6,872 bases of DNA from an uncultured Lysobacteraceae bacterium (GCA_946480705.1 CAMLLF010000215.1:1-6872), one strand, 5' to 3'. Positions 1 to 6,872 are shown, counted from the first letter of the stretch. Numbers and translations are program-made. Notes: generated from the letters alone by a model not told the origin.

Positions 1-2147
1 TCCTGCGGCCGCTCGTAGGCGAGCAGTGCGACTTCCGCGCGCACGCTGTCGTCGCCCGCCGCAAGCACGGTGCCGGGCTTCAGCGGCGTGCCGCGCTCGG
101 TCGCCGCGACGCGCAGGCGCAGCGGCGAGGCCGGACCGGCCTGCGATTCCAGCGACGGATCGTAGAGCGCGAGACCGTCGACGCCGCCGGCCCAGACGCG
201 GCCCTGCGCATCCACGTAGCTCGCGCGATTGAATTCGAGTCCCGGCAGGCCGTCTTCCATGCCGAAGCGCGTGATCTCCGCGAGCAGCGGCTCGTCGGCG
301 AGCGCGTCGACGAAGGTGTAGCGCGTGACGCCGTCGGAGCCGAACACATAGAGACGTCCCGCACCGTCGACGGCCTGCTGATAGATCTGTCCCGCGGGCC
401 GCGCCGCGGCCGGCAGGCGCACGCAGCGCGGCGCGCGGCCGAGATCGACGCGCACGATGCCGGCGCGGCTCGCGACCCAGAGCGCGCTGCGCTTGCCGTC
501 GCGATGCCGTTGCATGTCGAGCAGCTCGGGACTCGGCAGGCAGTCCTTGGGTACCGCGTGCCAGCCGTCGTCGCCGCGCCATGCGAGGCCGCCCGACGTC
601 GCGGCCCAGAGACGTTCCGTCGCGTCGTCGCCGGGCGCGAGCAGCAGCTTGCGCACCGTCGGCGAACCGTCCGCGAGCGGCAGGCGTTCGGGCGTGATCG
701 TGTCGCCCTGCAGTCGCGCGAGTCCGTGCCGCGTCGCGATCCAGACGAGATGTCCTTCGCGCGTGTCCTGCGCCGCGACGTCGAGCACCGTGAGCCCGGG
801 CAGCGCGCTGTTGTCGGCGCTGAAATGCCGCAGCGCGCCGCGTTCGAGGCCGATCAGTCCCTGGTCGGTCGCGAGCCACAAGGTCGCGCCGTCGCGCTGC
901 ATCGCGAACACGGTGCTGCGCTCGTAAGGCTGCGGCAGAAAACGCTGCCACGCACCGCCCATCCAGCGCGCCGGCCCTTCGACCGTGCCGATCCACGGCG
1001 ACGTGACGCCGTCGGGAAACTGCGCCTGGCCGACGCCGAACACGACGCGGTGCGGCAGGCCATGCCGCTCGTCGAGCGCAGCCCAGCGGCCCGGCTCGCG
1101 GCGCACGACGCCCGAGGACGTCGTGCCGAGCCACAGCACGCGATGGGTCGCCGTGTCGCCGGTCTCGATGAGGCTGCGCACACCGTCCTCGGGCAGGCCC
1201 TCGGCACGCGTGACCAGGCGCACGCGGCCGTCGTCGGTGATTTCCGCGAGCCCCGCGCGCGCCAGGCCGACGCGCAGCACCGGCGTGCCGTCGCGCTCGC
1301 GGCTCGGCAGCAGCGGCGCGGCGGTGCCTTCGGGAAAGCCCGTGCCGGCGTCGTAGACGACGAGGGCATCGGCGGTCAGTCGCGCGAGTCCGCGCCCGGT
1401 GCCGATCCACAGATCGCGGCTGTCCTTTCCGCCCCAGTGCGCGAGCCCGCGGACCGCATCGTTCGGCAGTCCGTCGCGCTTGCCGAGGTGCCAGTCCGAC
1501 AGCGTCGCCGCGCCGTCGGGATCGTCGAGCCGGTACAGGCCGGCCTCGTTCGTGCCGATCCAGAGCGCCGGCCCCGCAGGCCCGTCGCCCGCGAGCATCA
1601 CCGCGACTTCGAGCGAGGCGGTCGCCGCGAGCAGCGTGCAACCGTCGCGACCGCAGCGATACACGCCGCGCGGCGTGCCCGCATAGACGCCACCCGCGTT
1701 GCGCGCGAGCAGGGCTTCGAGCGGCAGTTCCAGCGGCAGGCCGCCGATCGATTCGACGCGGCCGTCGTCGCCGCGGCGCCAGAGACCGACGCTGTCGGTG
1801 CCTATCCACAGCGCGCCGTCGTCGGTCGCGGCCAGATGTGTCACATAGGGCCGCACGCCCGCGCGTTCGGGCAGACCGATGCGCGCCCAGTGCCGCCCGT
1901 CGAACTGCGCCAGACCGTCCTCGGTGCCCGCATAGACATAGCCGTCGCGATCCTGCGCCAGCGCGTTGATCGTGTTCTGCGGCAGGCCGTCGGCCGTGCT
2001 GTAGCGGCGCAGCGCGATCCAGTCGAGCCGCTCTCGCGCCGTCGGCGCCGGCCCGTCGACGCGCGGCGGCACGGCCGCCGCGAGCGCCGGCAGCAGCAGC
2101 GCCGCGAACGCGGGCAGCCAGCGCTCAGGCCGCGGCCGGCGTCGCAT
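1..2147 (-). CDS. Two-component-regulator propeller (Reg_prop) sensor protein with Y_Y_Y domain, 3' end cut by window edge
   Basis: This looks like the sensor part of a membrane signalling protein of the Reg_prop/Y_Y_Y type; 715 codons are visible and none is a stop. Residues 1-25 form a signal peptide: arginines at 2-4, 6 and 9, then a hydrophobic stretch from 11 to 25 ending in Ala-Ala-Ala. Residues 46-665 hold about 13 blade motifs of the W-x-G-T kind, for example YAGT 72-75, WIGT 114-117, 196-199, 247-250 and 385-388, WLGT 339-342, WIAT 469-472 and WAGG 652-655. That number fits two seven-bladed propellers. DGLP turns recur at 53, 225, 317 and 632. From about 673 the Y_Y_Y immunoglobulin-like domain begins and is cut at base 1. 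In this family a transmembrane helix and a histidine kinase or GGDEF output follow; which one applies here cannot be seen. The ATG at 2147 has a weak TGGA ribosome-binding site (2156-2159), eight bases away, inside dusA. The 23-base overlap with dusA suggests co-transcription. The ligand is unknown. Confidence 0.92.
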   Translation of the reverse strand, partial: MRRRPRPERWLPAFAALLLPALAAAVPPRVDGPAPTARERLDWIALRRYSTADGLPQNTINALAQDRDGYVYAGTEDGLAQFDGRHWARIGLPERAGVRPYVTHLAATDDGALWIGTDSVGLWRRGDDGRVESIGGLPLELPLEALLARNAGGVYAGTPRGVYRCGRDGCTLLAATASLEVAVMLAGDGPAGPALWIGTNEAGLYRLDDPDGAATLSDWHLGKRDGLPNDAVRGLAHWGGKDSRDLWIGTGRGLARLTADALVVYDAGTGFPEGTAAPLLPSRERDGTPVLRVGLARAGLAEITDDGRVRLVTRAEGLPEDGVRSLIETGDTATHRVLWLGTTSSGVVRREPGRWAALDERHGLPHRVVFGVGQAQFPDGVTSPWIGTVEGPARWMGGAWQRFLPQPYERSTVFAMQRDGATLWLATDQGLIGLERGALRHFSADNSALPGLTVLDVAAQDTREGHLVWIATRHGLARLQGDTITPERLPLADGSPTVRKLLLAPGDDATERLWAATSGGLAWRGDDGWHAVPKDCLPSPELLDMQRHRDGKRSALWVASRAGIVRVDLGRAPRCVRLPAAARPAGQIYQQAVDGAGRLYVFGSDGVTRYTFVDALADEPLLAEITRFGMEDGLPGLEFNRASYVDAQGRVWAGGVDGLALYDPSLESQAGPASPLRLRVAATERGTPLKPGTVLAAGDDSVRAEVALLAYERPQ

Positions 2148-3117
2148 GCCGCTGGTCCAGCGCCGCACGGATCACCTCGACGCCCGCATCGTTGCGATGC
2201 GCGCGTTCGCTGAGCACGCGCCGGAATCCGCGTGCGCCCGGCAACCCTTGATACAGGCCCAGCAGATGCCGCGTGATGTGCTTCAGCGCCGTGCCCTGCG
2301 CGAGTTCGGATTCGATGTACGGCAGCAGCCGCTCGATGATCGCGTCGCGGTCGGGCAGCGGCTCGCCGTACATCGCCGCCTCCGCGCGCGCGAGCACGTA
2401 CGGATCGTGATACGCCGCGCGGCCCAGCATCACGCCGTCGACGTGCGCCAGGTGCTCCTGCATCGCCTCCACCGTCGTGATGCCGCCGTTGATCACAATG
2501 CACAACTGCGGAAATTCCTTTTTCAACGCGTATACGCGCTGATAGTTCAGCGGCGGAACCTCGCGGTTCTCCTTCGGCGACAGACCCTTCAGCCAGGCCT
2601 TGCGCGCATGCACGATCAGCACCTGCACGCCGGCTGCGATCATCTGCTGCGTGAACTGCTGCAGGTCGTGATAGTCGTCCTGCTCGTCGACACCGATGCG
2701 GCACTTCACCGTCACCGGAACGCGCACCGCCGCGCGCATCGCCGCCACGCAGTCGCCGACCAGCGCCGGCTCGCGCATCAGGCACGCGCCGAACCGCCCC
2801 GACTGCACCCGGTCCGACGGACAACCGACATTGAGATTGATTTCGACATAGCCCGCCTCCTCGCCCATGCGCGCCGCCTGCGCGAGTTCCGCCGGCTCCG
2901 ACCCGCCGAGCTGCAGCGCGACCGGCTGCTCGAACGCGCTGTGCCGCAGCAGGCGCGACCTGTCCCCGTGCGCGAGCGCCGCCGACGTCACCATCTCGGT
3001 ATACAGCCGCCCGTGCGGCGTCAGCAGCCGGTGGAAGTACCGGCAGTGGCGGTCGGTCCAGTCCATCATCGGGGCCACGGTCAGGCGCCAGGGAGTCGTA
3101 TCGAAGGATTCGGTCAT
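2125..3117 (-). CDS. dusA: tRNA-dihydrouridine(20/20a) synthase DusA
   Basis: This FMN- and NADPH-dependent cytosolic enzyme reduces uridine to dihydrouridine at positions 20 and 20a in the D-loop of tRNA. The protein has 330 residues from the chosen ATG, close to the length of E. coli DusA. It matches the E. coli enzyme, as I recall it, along its whole length. Visible hallmarks are the N-terminal VAPMMDWTDRHCRYF (14-28), LYTEMVT (38-44), VALQLGGS (66-73), NLNVGCPSDRVQ (95-106) with the presumed catalytic Cys99, GACLM (110-114), VTVKCRIG (135-142) with FMN-contacting Lys138, HARKAWLKGLSPKENRE (170-186), INGGI (209-213) and GVMLGR (228-233). A helical C-terminal domain follows, containing HITRHLLGLYQG. 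The reading frame extends upstream to a TTG at 3186, but the extra 23 residues look unlike the family, so the ATG at 3117 is preferred. No clear Shine-Dalgarno sequence precedes either start. Its stop lies inside the next gene. Confidence 0.97.
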   Translation of the reverse strand: MTESFDTTPWRLTVAPMMDWTDRHCRYFHRLLTPHGRLYTEMVTSAALAHGDRSRLLRHSAFEQPVALQLGGSEPAELAQAARMGEEAGYVEINLNVGCPSDRVQSGRFGACLMREPALVGDCVAAMRAAVRVPVTVKCRIGVDEQDDYHDLQQFTQQMIAAGVQVLIVHARKAWLKGLSPKENREVPPLNYQRVYALKKEFPQLCIVINGGITTVEAMQEHLAHVDGVMLGRAAYHDPYVLARAEAAMYGEPLPDRDAIIERLLPYIESELAQGTALKHITRHLLGLYQGLPGARGFRRVLSERAHRNDAGVEVIRAALDQRHATPAAA

Positions 3118-3134
3118 CGTCAACGCATCGAACC

Positions 3135-3166
3135 CATCCCGGCACGACGGTTCGTCGCACGGGATG
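3135..3166 (-). promoter_or_regulatory. Hairpin in the presumed dusA 5' leader
   Basis: Read on the minus strand, the two arms pair over 14 base pairs with a three-base AAC loop and one bulged C. The outer six pairs (CATCCC with GGGATG) and the four pairs next to the loop (GACG with CGTC) are canonical. Two of the four middle pairs are G-U wobbles in the minus-strand RNA, and would be C-A mismatches in plus-strand RNA. This favours a structure acting in the dusA transcript. It ends 17 bases before the ATG at 3117 and no U-run follows, so it is not a typical terminator. A role in controlling translation or mRNA stability is inference. Confidence 0.45.
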
Positions 3167-3211
3167 CTGGGATAAGGGTTGGGCAACGCGGCCGGAATGA
3201 TCGACCGTGCC

Positions 3212-3231
3212 GCGCCATCATCGCATGGCGC
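3212..3231. repeat. Perfect 7-bp inverted repeat upstream of dusA
   Basis: The arms GCGCCAT and ATGGCGC are perfect complements separated by six bases. The repeat lies about 81 bases upstream of the dusA ATG and a few bases downstream of a weak -10-like GACAAT. It could be an operator near the transcription start or a small hairpin in the leader. Short GC-rich palindromes also occur by chance in DNA of this composition. Confidence 0.35.
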
Positions 3232-3380
3232 CCGATTGTCACGTTAGGCTGGTGGCCCCTAAACCGGAGTTCGACCCTGGGCCTCGCGCTGTACGCGGAC
3301 TTCCGACGCGCGTCCACGCTGGCCGCCGACGAGGGTGCAGTGGAGTTCTGCTAGGTCGAGGCGGCGTTCTGATCACTACA

Positions 3381-3410
3381 CTTCGGGCCCGGCACCCGCC
3401 GGACCCGAAG
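3381..3410 (-). terminator. Terminator-like hairpin after the large surface-protein gene
   Basis: The hairpin has a 13-bp stem (CTTCGGG...CCCGAAG) with a four-base loop, beginning 19 bases after the stop codon at 3430. In the minus-strand RNA all 13 positions pair, one as a G-U wobble. In plus-strand RNA that position is a C-A mismatch, which supports the minus-strand reading. The bases that follow in the minus direction (TGTAGTGATC) are not a true U-run, so the structure may be a weak intrinsic terminator or a 3'-end stabiliser that works with Rho. Confidence 0.6.
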
Positions 3411-3429
3411 CGCTTTCCCACGCGAACGA

Positions 3430-6400
3430 TCAGTTGCCCAGCAGCACCAGCCAAGGCACGTCATTTTCCACGTTTACCCAAAGCTGCGTCAGCGGCAGCG
3501 GCGCGTCGGCGCTCAGGCTGAAGGCCTGGGTGCCGTTGACGGTGAGGAACGCGTCGTTGCGGTCGGCGGCGGTCTGCCAGGCGAAGGACAACAGGCGCTG
3601 GTCGAGGTCGACGGCCTGCCACGGTGAACGGACGTGCGTGCCGATGCCGTCGGTCGTCACGGTGCGCAGGGCGACGTTCTGGCCGAGGCGTGCGAGTTCG
3701 AGCGTGAACAGCACGCGGCCGTCGGCGGCGCGGCCGCTCGCGATCGTGGCCGGCATCAGGCTCAGCCGGCCGAGCAGCGTCGCGTCGATGCGCAGGCTGG
3801 CGGTGACGAAGTCGCGGCCGTCGCCGATGACGCTCGGGAACAGCGTCGACGTACCGTCGAAGCCGTCGCGGAAGATCGACACGACGTCGGTGTCGGTCGC
3901 CGAGTTGTTGGCCGATACCGGATCCGATCCGGACGACAGCGCGACCGACGCGGTATTCACGATCAGGTCGTTCGCACCCGTTGCCATCACGGTCGCCGAA
4001 TACTGGTAGGCCGCCTGGCTGCCCGACGGCAGCGTGGCCGTGTCGGTCAGCGTGTTGCCGCTGCCGCCTGCGCAGGACGCGCCGGCGGAAGGCACGCAGG
4101 TCCAGGCGCCGCCGCTCAGTTGCGCCGGCAGCGCGTCGGTGACCGTGGCGGCTGCAGGGCTCGGCCCGGTGTTGGTCACGGTGATGACGTAGGTCAGCGC
4201 GGATCCCACGGTGACGAACTGGCGGTTGTCGCTGAGCGTCAGGCCCACGTCGGCCACGACCTGCACGGTGCTCGTGTCGGTTGCCGAATTGTTGGCCGGC
4301 GTCGGATCGGTCGCGCCGACCGGTCCGCTCACGGTCGCCGTGTTGGCCAACGTTCCCGTGGCGGTGCTGGCGATGCTGCAGACCGCGGTGTAGGTGACCG
4401 TGGCGCTCGACGGCAGGCTGACGGTGTCGTTGATGTTGCCCGAACCCGAACCCGTGCAGGTGCCGCCGGCCGCGCCGGCGCAGGTCCAGCTGCAGGTCAG
4501 CGCTGCCGGGAATATGTCGGCGACGGTTACGCCCGGCGCGGGATTCGCCGAGATGTTGATCGCCGTGATCGTGTACGTCGTCGAGCCGCCCGCGCTGACC
4601 TGGGTCGCGCCGTCCGTCACGGTGATCGACAGATCCGGCGGTGCCAGCACGGTGACCGTGACGGCCGTGGCCGGCGTGCTCGAGCAACCCGTGCTCGTCA
4701 CGTCGACGCTGTAGTTGCCGCTCGCCGCGGCGACGTACTGCTGGCCGGTCGCGCCGCCGATCGGGTTGCCGTCGAGATACCACTGATTGCCGCTCGCGCT
4801 CGACGAAGTCAGCGTCACGCTGCCGCCCGCATAGAACGTGGTCGGGCCGCCCGGCGTGATCGTCGGCGTGGAGGGCGACGGGTTGACCGTCACCGTCGTG
4901 GTCGACGACGACGCGCTCGCGCACTGGAACTCGTTCGTCACCGTCGTCGTGTAATTGCCCGACGCGGTCGCAATGAAACTCTGCGACGTGGCACCGCCGA
5001 TCGGATTGCCGCCGAGGCTCCATTGATTGCCGCTGGCGCTCGAGGACGTCAGCGTCACGCTGCCGCCGGCGCAGAACGTCGTCGGGCCTCCCGGCGTGAT
5101 CGTCGGCGTCGGCGGCGCGATGCACGGATTCGTGAAGCACACCGTGACGTCGTTGAGCGTCGGCGACACCGCGCTGTCGGTCGTCGCGAAGTACGCGCGA
5201 TAGCGCAGGTAGCGGTTGTTGTCGAACTGGCTCAGCGAAGCGCCGCTCGTCGTGAAGTAGGTTCCGGCCGTGCCGTCCGGGCCCACGAAGTTGAACGGGC
5301 CCGTGATGGAATTGCTCGCGGCGACCTGGAATTGCAGGCTCGTATTCGCCGGTACCGTCGCGTTCCACGACAGCGTCGACCACGTCGGCATGTGACCCGG
5401 TGCCGGGTTCGCGTCCTTGACCGACGAGGTCAGGTCGCCCGACGCGCGGAAGCCGGTATCCATGTACACCCTGAAGCCGCTGTCGGTGTTCACGCCGCCG
5501 GTCAGCGGAACCGACCAGACCGTTCCGCTCGTCGCGCCCGCAACGCGCGTGCCGCCGGCATAGACGTCCGCCCCCGCCGTGGATGTACCGCTGCGTGTCA
5601 GCGCATAGGTGCCCGGCGCCGGGTTCGCCGTCGGACGCACGGCGAACGCGTACTGCGTGCCCGCGTTCAGTGTGATCGGCACCGCGAGCGTCGCCGTGTG
5701 ATACGCGTTCGCGCCGCTGTTGAATCCGGTGATCGTTGCGGTCGCGAGATCGGCACCCGTCGGCAGGCCGCCGCTGGTGGCGCGGATGCTCAGCGTCAGG
5801 TTCGGAATCGTGCCCGTGCAGCCGCTGCAGAACAGATTGACGTCGACACGCGTGATAAGCCCGGTGACCGACGGCGTGAACGTCTGGCCGCCCCAGGTCG
5901 CGACGGTGATGCCGACGCCGCTCGTGCCGAGCGTGCCGTTCTGCTGATCGACAACGGGACCGCCGGCCAGCGTGACATCGCCTGGCGTCGTGGTGAGGTC
6001 GACGTTCGTCAGCAGCCCAGCCTGGAAATCTGTCTGCGCCGTGTCGGTCAGGCAGGCGGTTTCCGGCGCCGAAGCCAGCGCAAAATTCTGCGTTGTGGTG
6101 TTTGAGTCAATGACCACAATGTTGCTCGCCGCGCCGTTCGTGCAGCCCGGGAAGCTCGCGCTGAGGCCGGGATAGGTACCGGCCGGAATCGACGTGAACG
6201 AATAGGCGCCGGAGGCGTCGGTCGTCGTCGTGCGGCTGCCGAGCGAGACGATCGCGCCGCTCAGCGGCGCGCCGCCGACCGCGGCGGTCACCGTGCCCGA
6301 CACCGTGCCGCCCGCACCGACCGTCGTGCACGACGGATACGAGAACGAGCCGATGCGCGTCTGGTAATTGAGGCCGTCGGCCGCGTAATACTCGCCGGTC

Positions 6401-6872
6401 ATCCAGAACGTGCAGCCGTCCGGGTCCAGGCTCATCGCGCTGTATTCGCCCCAGCGCGTACAGGTGACGCCCGCGCAGGTGCCGACCTGCGTGCCGTCGC
6501 CCTGCACGAGCGTCTGTTCGGTCTGGCTGAAGGTGTTGATCGGATCCGAAGCCAGGCGGCCGGCGTACTTGAGCGCCGGCTTGGTCGTGCTGCTCGACGT
6601 GGTGTAGCCGAGCGCCATGTCGCCCGCGCGGTTGATCGCCAGGCTCGGAATGAAGCGATGCATCACGTTGGCAGCGTCCGGATCCCAGGTCGCCGCCTGC
6701 GGCAGATTCGCAGTCACGCTGCCGCCGGTGACGTTCACCTGATACCAGCGCGACGCCGCGAAGCCCGTCGTGTTGGCGCGCCGGGCCGTGTGCGTCGCCC
6801 AGACCGATTCGGCGCCGCCGAGGTTCGTGTACTGCGCCTGCGCCATCGCGCGGATCTGTACGACATCGAGAT
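3430..6872 (-). CDS. Large secreted multidomain protein (sialidase-like end, Ig-like repeats, two DUF11 domains), 5' end cut by window edge
   Basis: The frame is open from the right edge to the TGA at 3430. The first visible ATG (6846) is clearly internal, because the frame continues upstream and no signal peptide is present. Numbering that Met as residue 1, the visible part has 1138 residues. Residues 1-172 resemble the end of sialidase/BNR-like bacterial proteins (SLAINRAGDMALGY, KYAGRLASDP, RWGEYSAMSLDP, TFWMTGEYY). Residues 178-257 form a carboxypeptidase-regulatory-like Ig fold (VSGTVT, DASGAYSFTSIPAGTY). Residues 258-572 look like beta-sandwich modules, with a CSGC pair at 340-343. Residues 580-659 and 660-738 are tandem Ig-like repeats. 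Residues 739-864 and 866-990 are DUF11 repeats, each ending in ANNSATDT. IFRDGFD (991-997) introduces an unrecognised C-terminal domain of about 140 residues. Composition is rich in Thr, Ser, Gly and Ala and poor in Lys, as in exported adhesin-like proteins. There is no C-terminal transmembrane helix or LPXTG motif. Exact function, ligand and export route are unknown. Confidence 0.88.
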   Translation of the reverse strand, partial: LDVVQIRAMAQAQYTNLGGAESVWATHTARRANTTGFAASRWYQVNVTGGSVTANLPQAATWDPDAANVMHRFIPSLAINRAGDMALGYTTSSSTTKPALKYAGRLASDPINTFSQTEQTLVQGDGTQVGTCAGVTCTRWGEYSAMSLDPDGCTFWMTGEYYAADGLNYQTRIGSFSYPSCTTVGAGGTVSGTVTAAVGGAPLSGAIVSLGSRTTTTDASGAYSFTSIPAGTYPGLSASFPGCTNGAASNIVVIDSNTTTQNFALASAPETACLTDTAQTDFQAGLLTNVDLTTTPGDVTLAGGPVVDQQNGTLGTSGVGITVATWGGQTFTPSVTGLITRVDVNLFCSGCTGTIPNLTLSIRATSGGLPTGADLATATITGFNSGANAYHTATLAVPITLNAGTQYAFAVRPTANPAPGTYALTRSGTSTAGADVYAGGTRVAGATSGTVWSVPLTGGVNTDSGFRVYMDTGFRASGDLTSSVKDANPAPGHMPTWSTLSWNATVPANTSLQFQVAASNSITGPFNFVGPDGTAGTYFTTSGASLSQFDNNRYLRYRAYFATTDSAVSPTLNDVTVCFTNPCIAPPTPTITPGGPTTFCAGGSVTLTSSSASGNQWSLGGNPIGGATSQSFIATASGNYTTTVTNEFQCASASSSTTTVTVNPSPSTPTITPGGPTTFYAGGSVTLTSSSASGNQWYLDGNPIGGATGQQYVAAASGNYSVDVTSTGCSSTPATAVTVTVLAPPDLSITVTDGATQVSAGGSTTYTITAINISANPAPGVTVADIFPAALTCSWTCAGAAGGTCTGSGSGNINDTVSLPSSATVTYTAVCSIASTATGTLANTATVSGPVGATDPTPANNSATDTSTVQVVADVGLTLSDNRQFVTVGSALTYVITVTNTGPSPAAATVTDALPAQLSGGAWTCVPSAGASCAGGSGNTLTDTATLPSGSQAAYQYSATVMATGANDLIVNTASVALSSGSDPVSANNSATDTDVVSIFRDGFDGTSTLFPSVIGDGRDFVTASLRIDATLLGRLSLMPATIASGRAADGRVLFTLELARLGQNVALRTVTTDGIGTHVRSPWQAVDLDQRLLSFAWQTAADRNDAFLTVNGTQAFSLSADAPLPLTQLWVNVENDVPWLVLLGN
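4747..4869 (-). repeat. Ig-repeat conserved core, second copy in the protein
   Basis: This 123-base segment encodes residues 660-700 of the large protein, from TPTITPGGPTTFYAGG to NPIGGAT. It matches 4987-5109 at exactly 240 bases offset; by hand count 17 of 123 bases differ, all substitutions. Only three of the 41 residues differ from the first copy: Cys to Tyr at 672, Ser to Tyr at 690 and Gly to Asp at 692. The remaining half of this 80-residue unit has diverged much further. Confidence 0.85.
4987..5109 (-). repeat. Ig-repeat conserved core, first copy in the protein
   Basis: This segment encodes residues 580-620 of the large protein. It is the partner of 4747-4869 in a direct tandem duplication with an 80-residue period. 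This copy keeps Cys592, which could pair with Cys642 further along the same unit, the usual arrangement in Ig-like domains of this sort. Confidence 0.85.

Larger units (their letters stand above)
3118..3429. other. Intergenic region between the large surface-protein gene and dusA
   Basis: This 312-base gap carries no gene I can support. It holds three inverted repeats, listed separately: a terminator-like hairpin near the large gene, a short palindrome in the middle, and a strong hairpin just upstream of dusA. The dusA promoter should lie here on the minus strand. The best sigma-70-like candidate is weak: a GACAAT -10 box (plus-strand 3235-3240) with a poor TTTAGG box 17 bases upstream. It is mentioned only as a possibility and is not listed as a promoter. 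I see no tRNA or riboswitch. Confidence 0.6.

Noticed and set aside
504..2213. 569-residue open frame on the plus strand
   Set aside because: It lies antisense to the propeller gene. Its product is Arg/Ala-rich with no recognisable domain, as expected for a shadow frame in GC-rich DNA.
1841..3160. 439-residue minus-strand frame spanning dusA and the sensor start
   Set aside because: Its product is Arg/Ala-rich without motifs, while the dusA frame and the sensor frame in the same stretch both show family motifs.
3118..3186. Longer dusA starting at the TTG at 3186
   Set aside because: The extra 23 residues have no resemblance to DusA, no ribosome-binding site precedes the TTG, and the ATG at 3117 gives the usual family length.
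3235..3263. Sigma-70-like promoter for dusA
   Set aside because: The -10 matches only four of six positions and the -35 only three, too weak to list as a feature.
3266..3280. GTTCGACCC resembling a tRNA T-arm
   Set aside because: The flanking five-base arms do not pair and no acceptor, D or anticodon arm can be drawn around it.
2146..3354. 402-residue open frame on the plus strand across dusA
   Set aside because: It is antisense to a clearly recognised dusA, rich in Arg, His and Gln, with no family resemblance.
3461..5383. 640-residue minus-strand frame inside the large gene
   Set aside because: It is a different frame of the same strand, with an Arg/His/Asp-rich nonsense composition. The competing frame has clear Ig and DUF11 repeats.
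3634..6105. 823-residue open frame on the plus strand
   Set aside because: Although long, it is antisense to the large surface-protein gene. It is dominated by Arg, Ala, Gly and Val and shows no domain; codon bias of the real gene keeps this frame open.

Overview
The window is GC-rich and looks like a chromosomal segment of a Gram-negative gammaproteobacterium. I lean towards Lysobacterales (Xanthomonadaceae or Rhodanobacteraceae). The reasons are the family mix (propeller sensor with a Y_Y_Y domain, a very large Ig/DUF11 secreted protein carrying an IFRDGFD motif, a gamma-type DusA) and the high GC content. This placement is inference from recalled family distributions, not from a search.

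All three genes I can support lie on the minus strand, so transcription runs right to left. From 6872 down to 3430 is the 3' part of a very large extracellular multidomain protein whose N-terminus lies beyond the right edge. It shows the end of a sialidase/BNR-like region, a carboxypeptidase-regulatory-like Ig fold, beta-sandwich modules, two tandem Ig-like repeats, two DUF11 repeats and an unrecognised C-terminal domain. A hairpin resembling a terminator (3381-3410) follows its stop codon. A 312-bp gap (3118-3429) holds two more inverted repeats. Next comes dusA (3117-2125), a complete tRNA-dihydrouridine synthase. Its last 23 bases overlap the start of the third gene (2147 to beyond 1), a periplasmic double beta-propeller sensor with a Y_Y_Y domain; its membrane and output part lie beyond the left edge.

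dusA and the propeller gene probably form one transcription unit, since their reading frames overlap. The large surface protein is probably a separate unit, given the gap and the hairpin. I see no functional link among the three products beyond this layout. There is no mobile element, CRISPR array, tRNA or rRNA in the window, and I do not see convincing evidence of a new multi-gene system. The points most worth a second look are the unrecognised C-terminal domain of the large protein, the mosaic Ig repeat that lost a cysteine, and the strand-specific hairpin just upstream of dusA.
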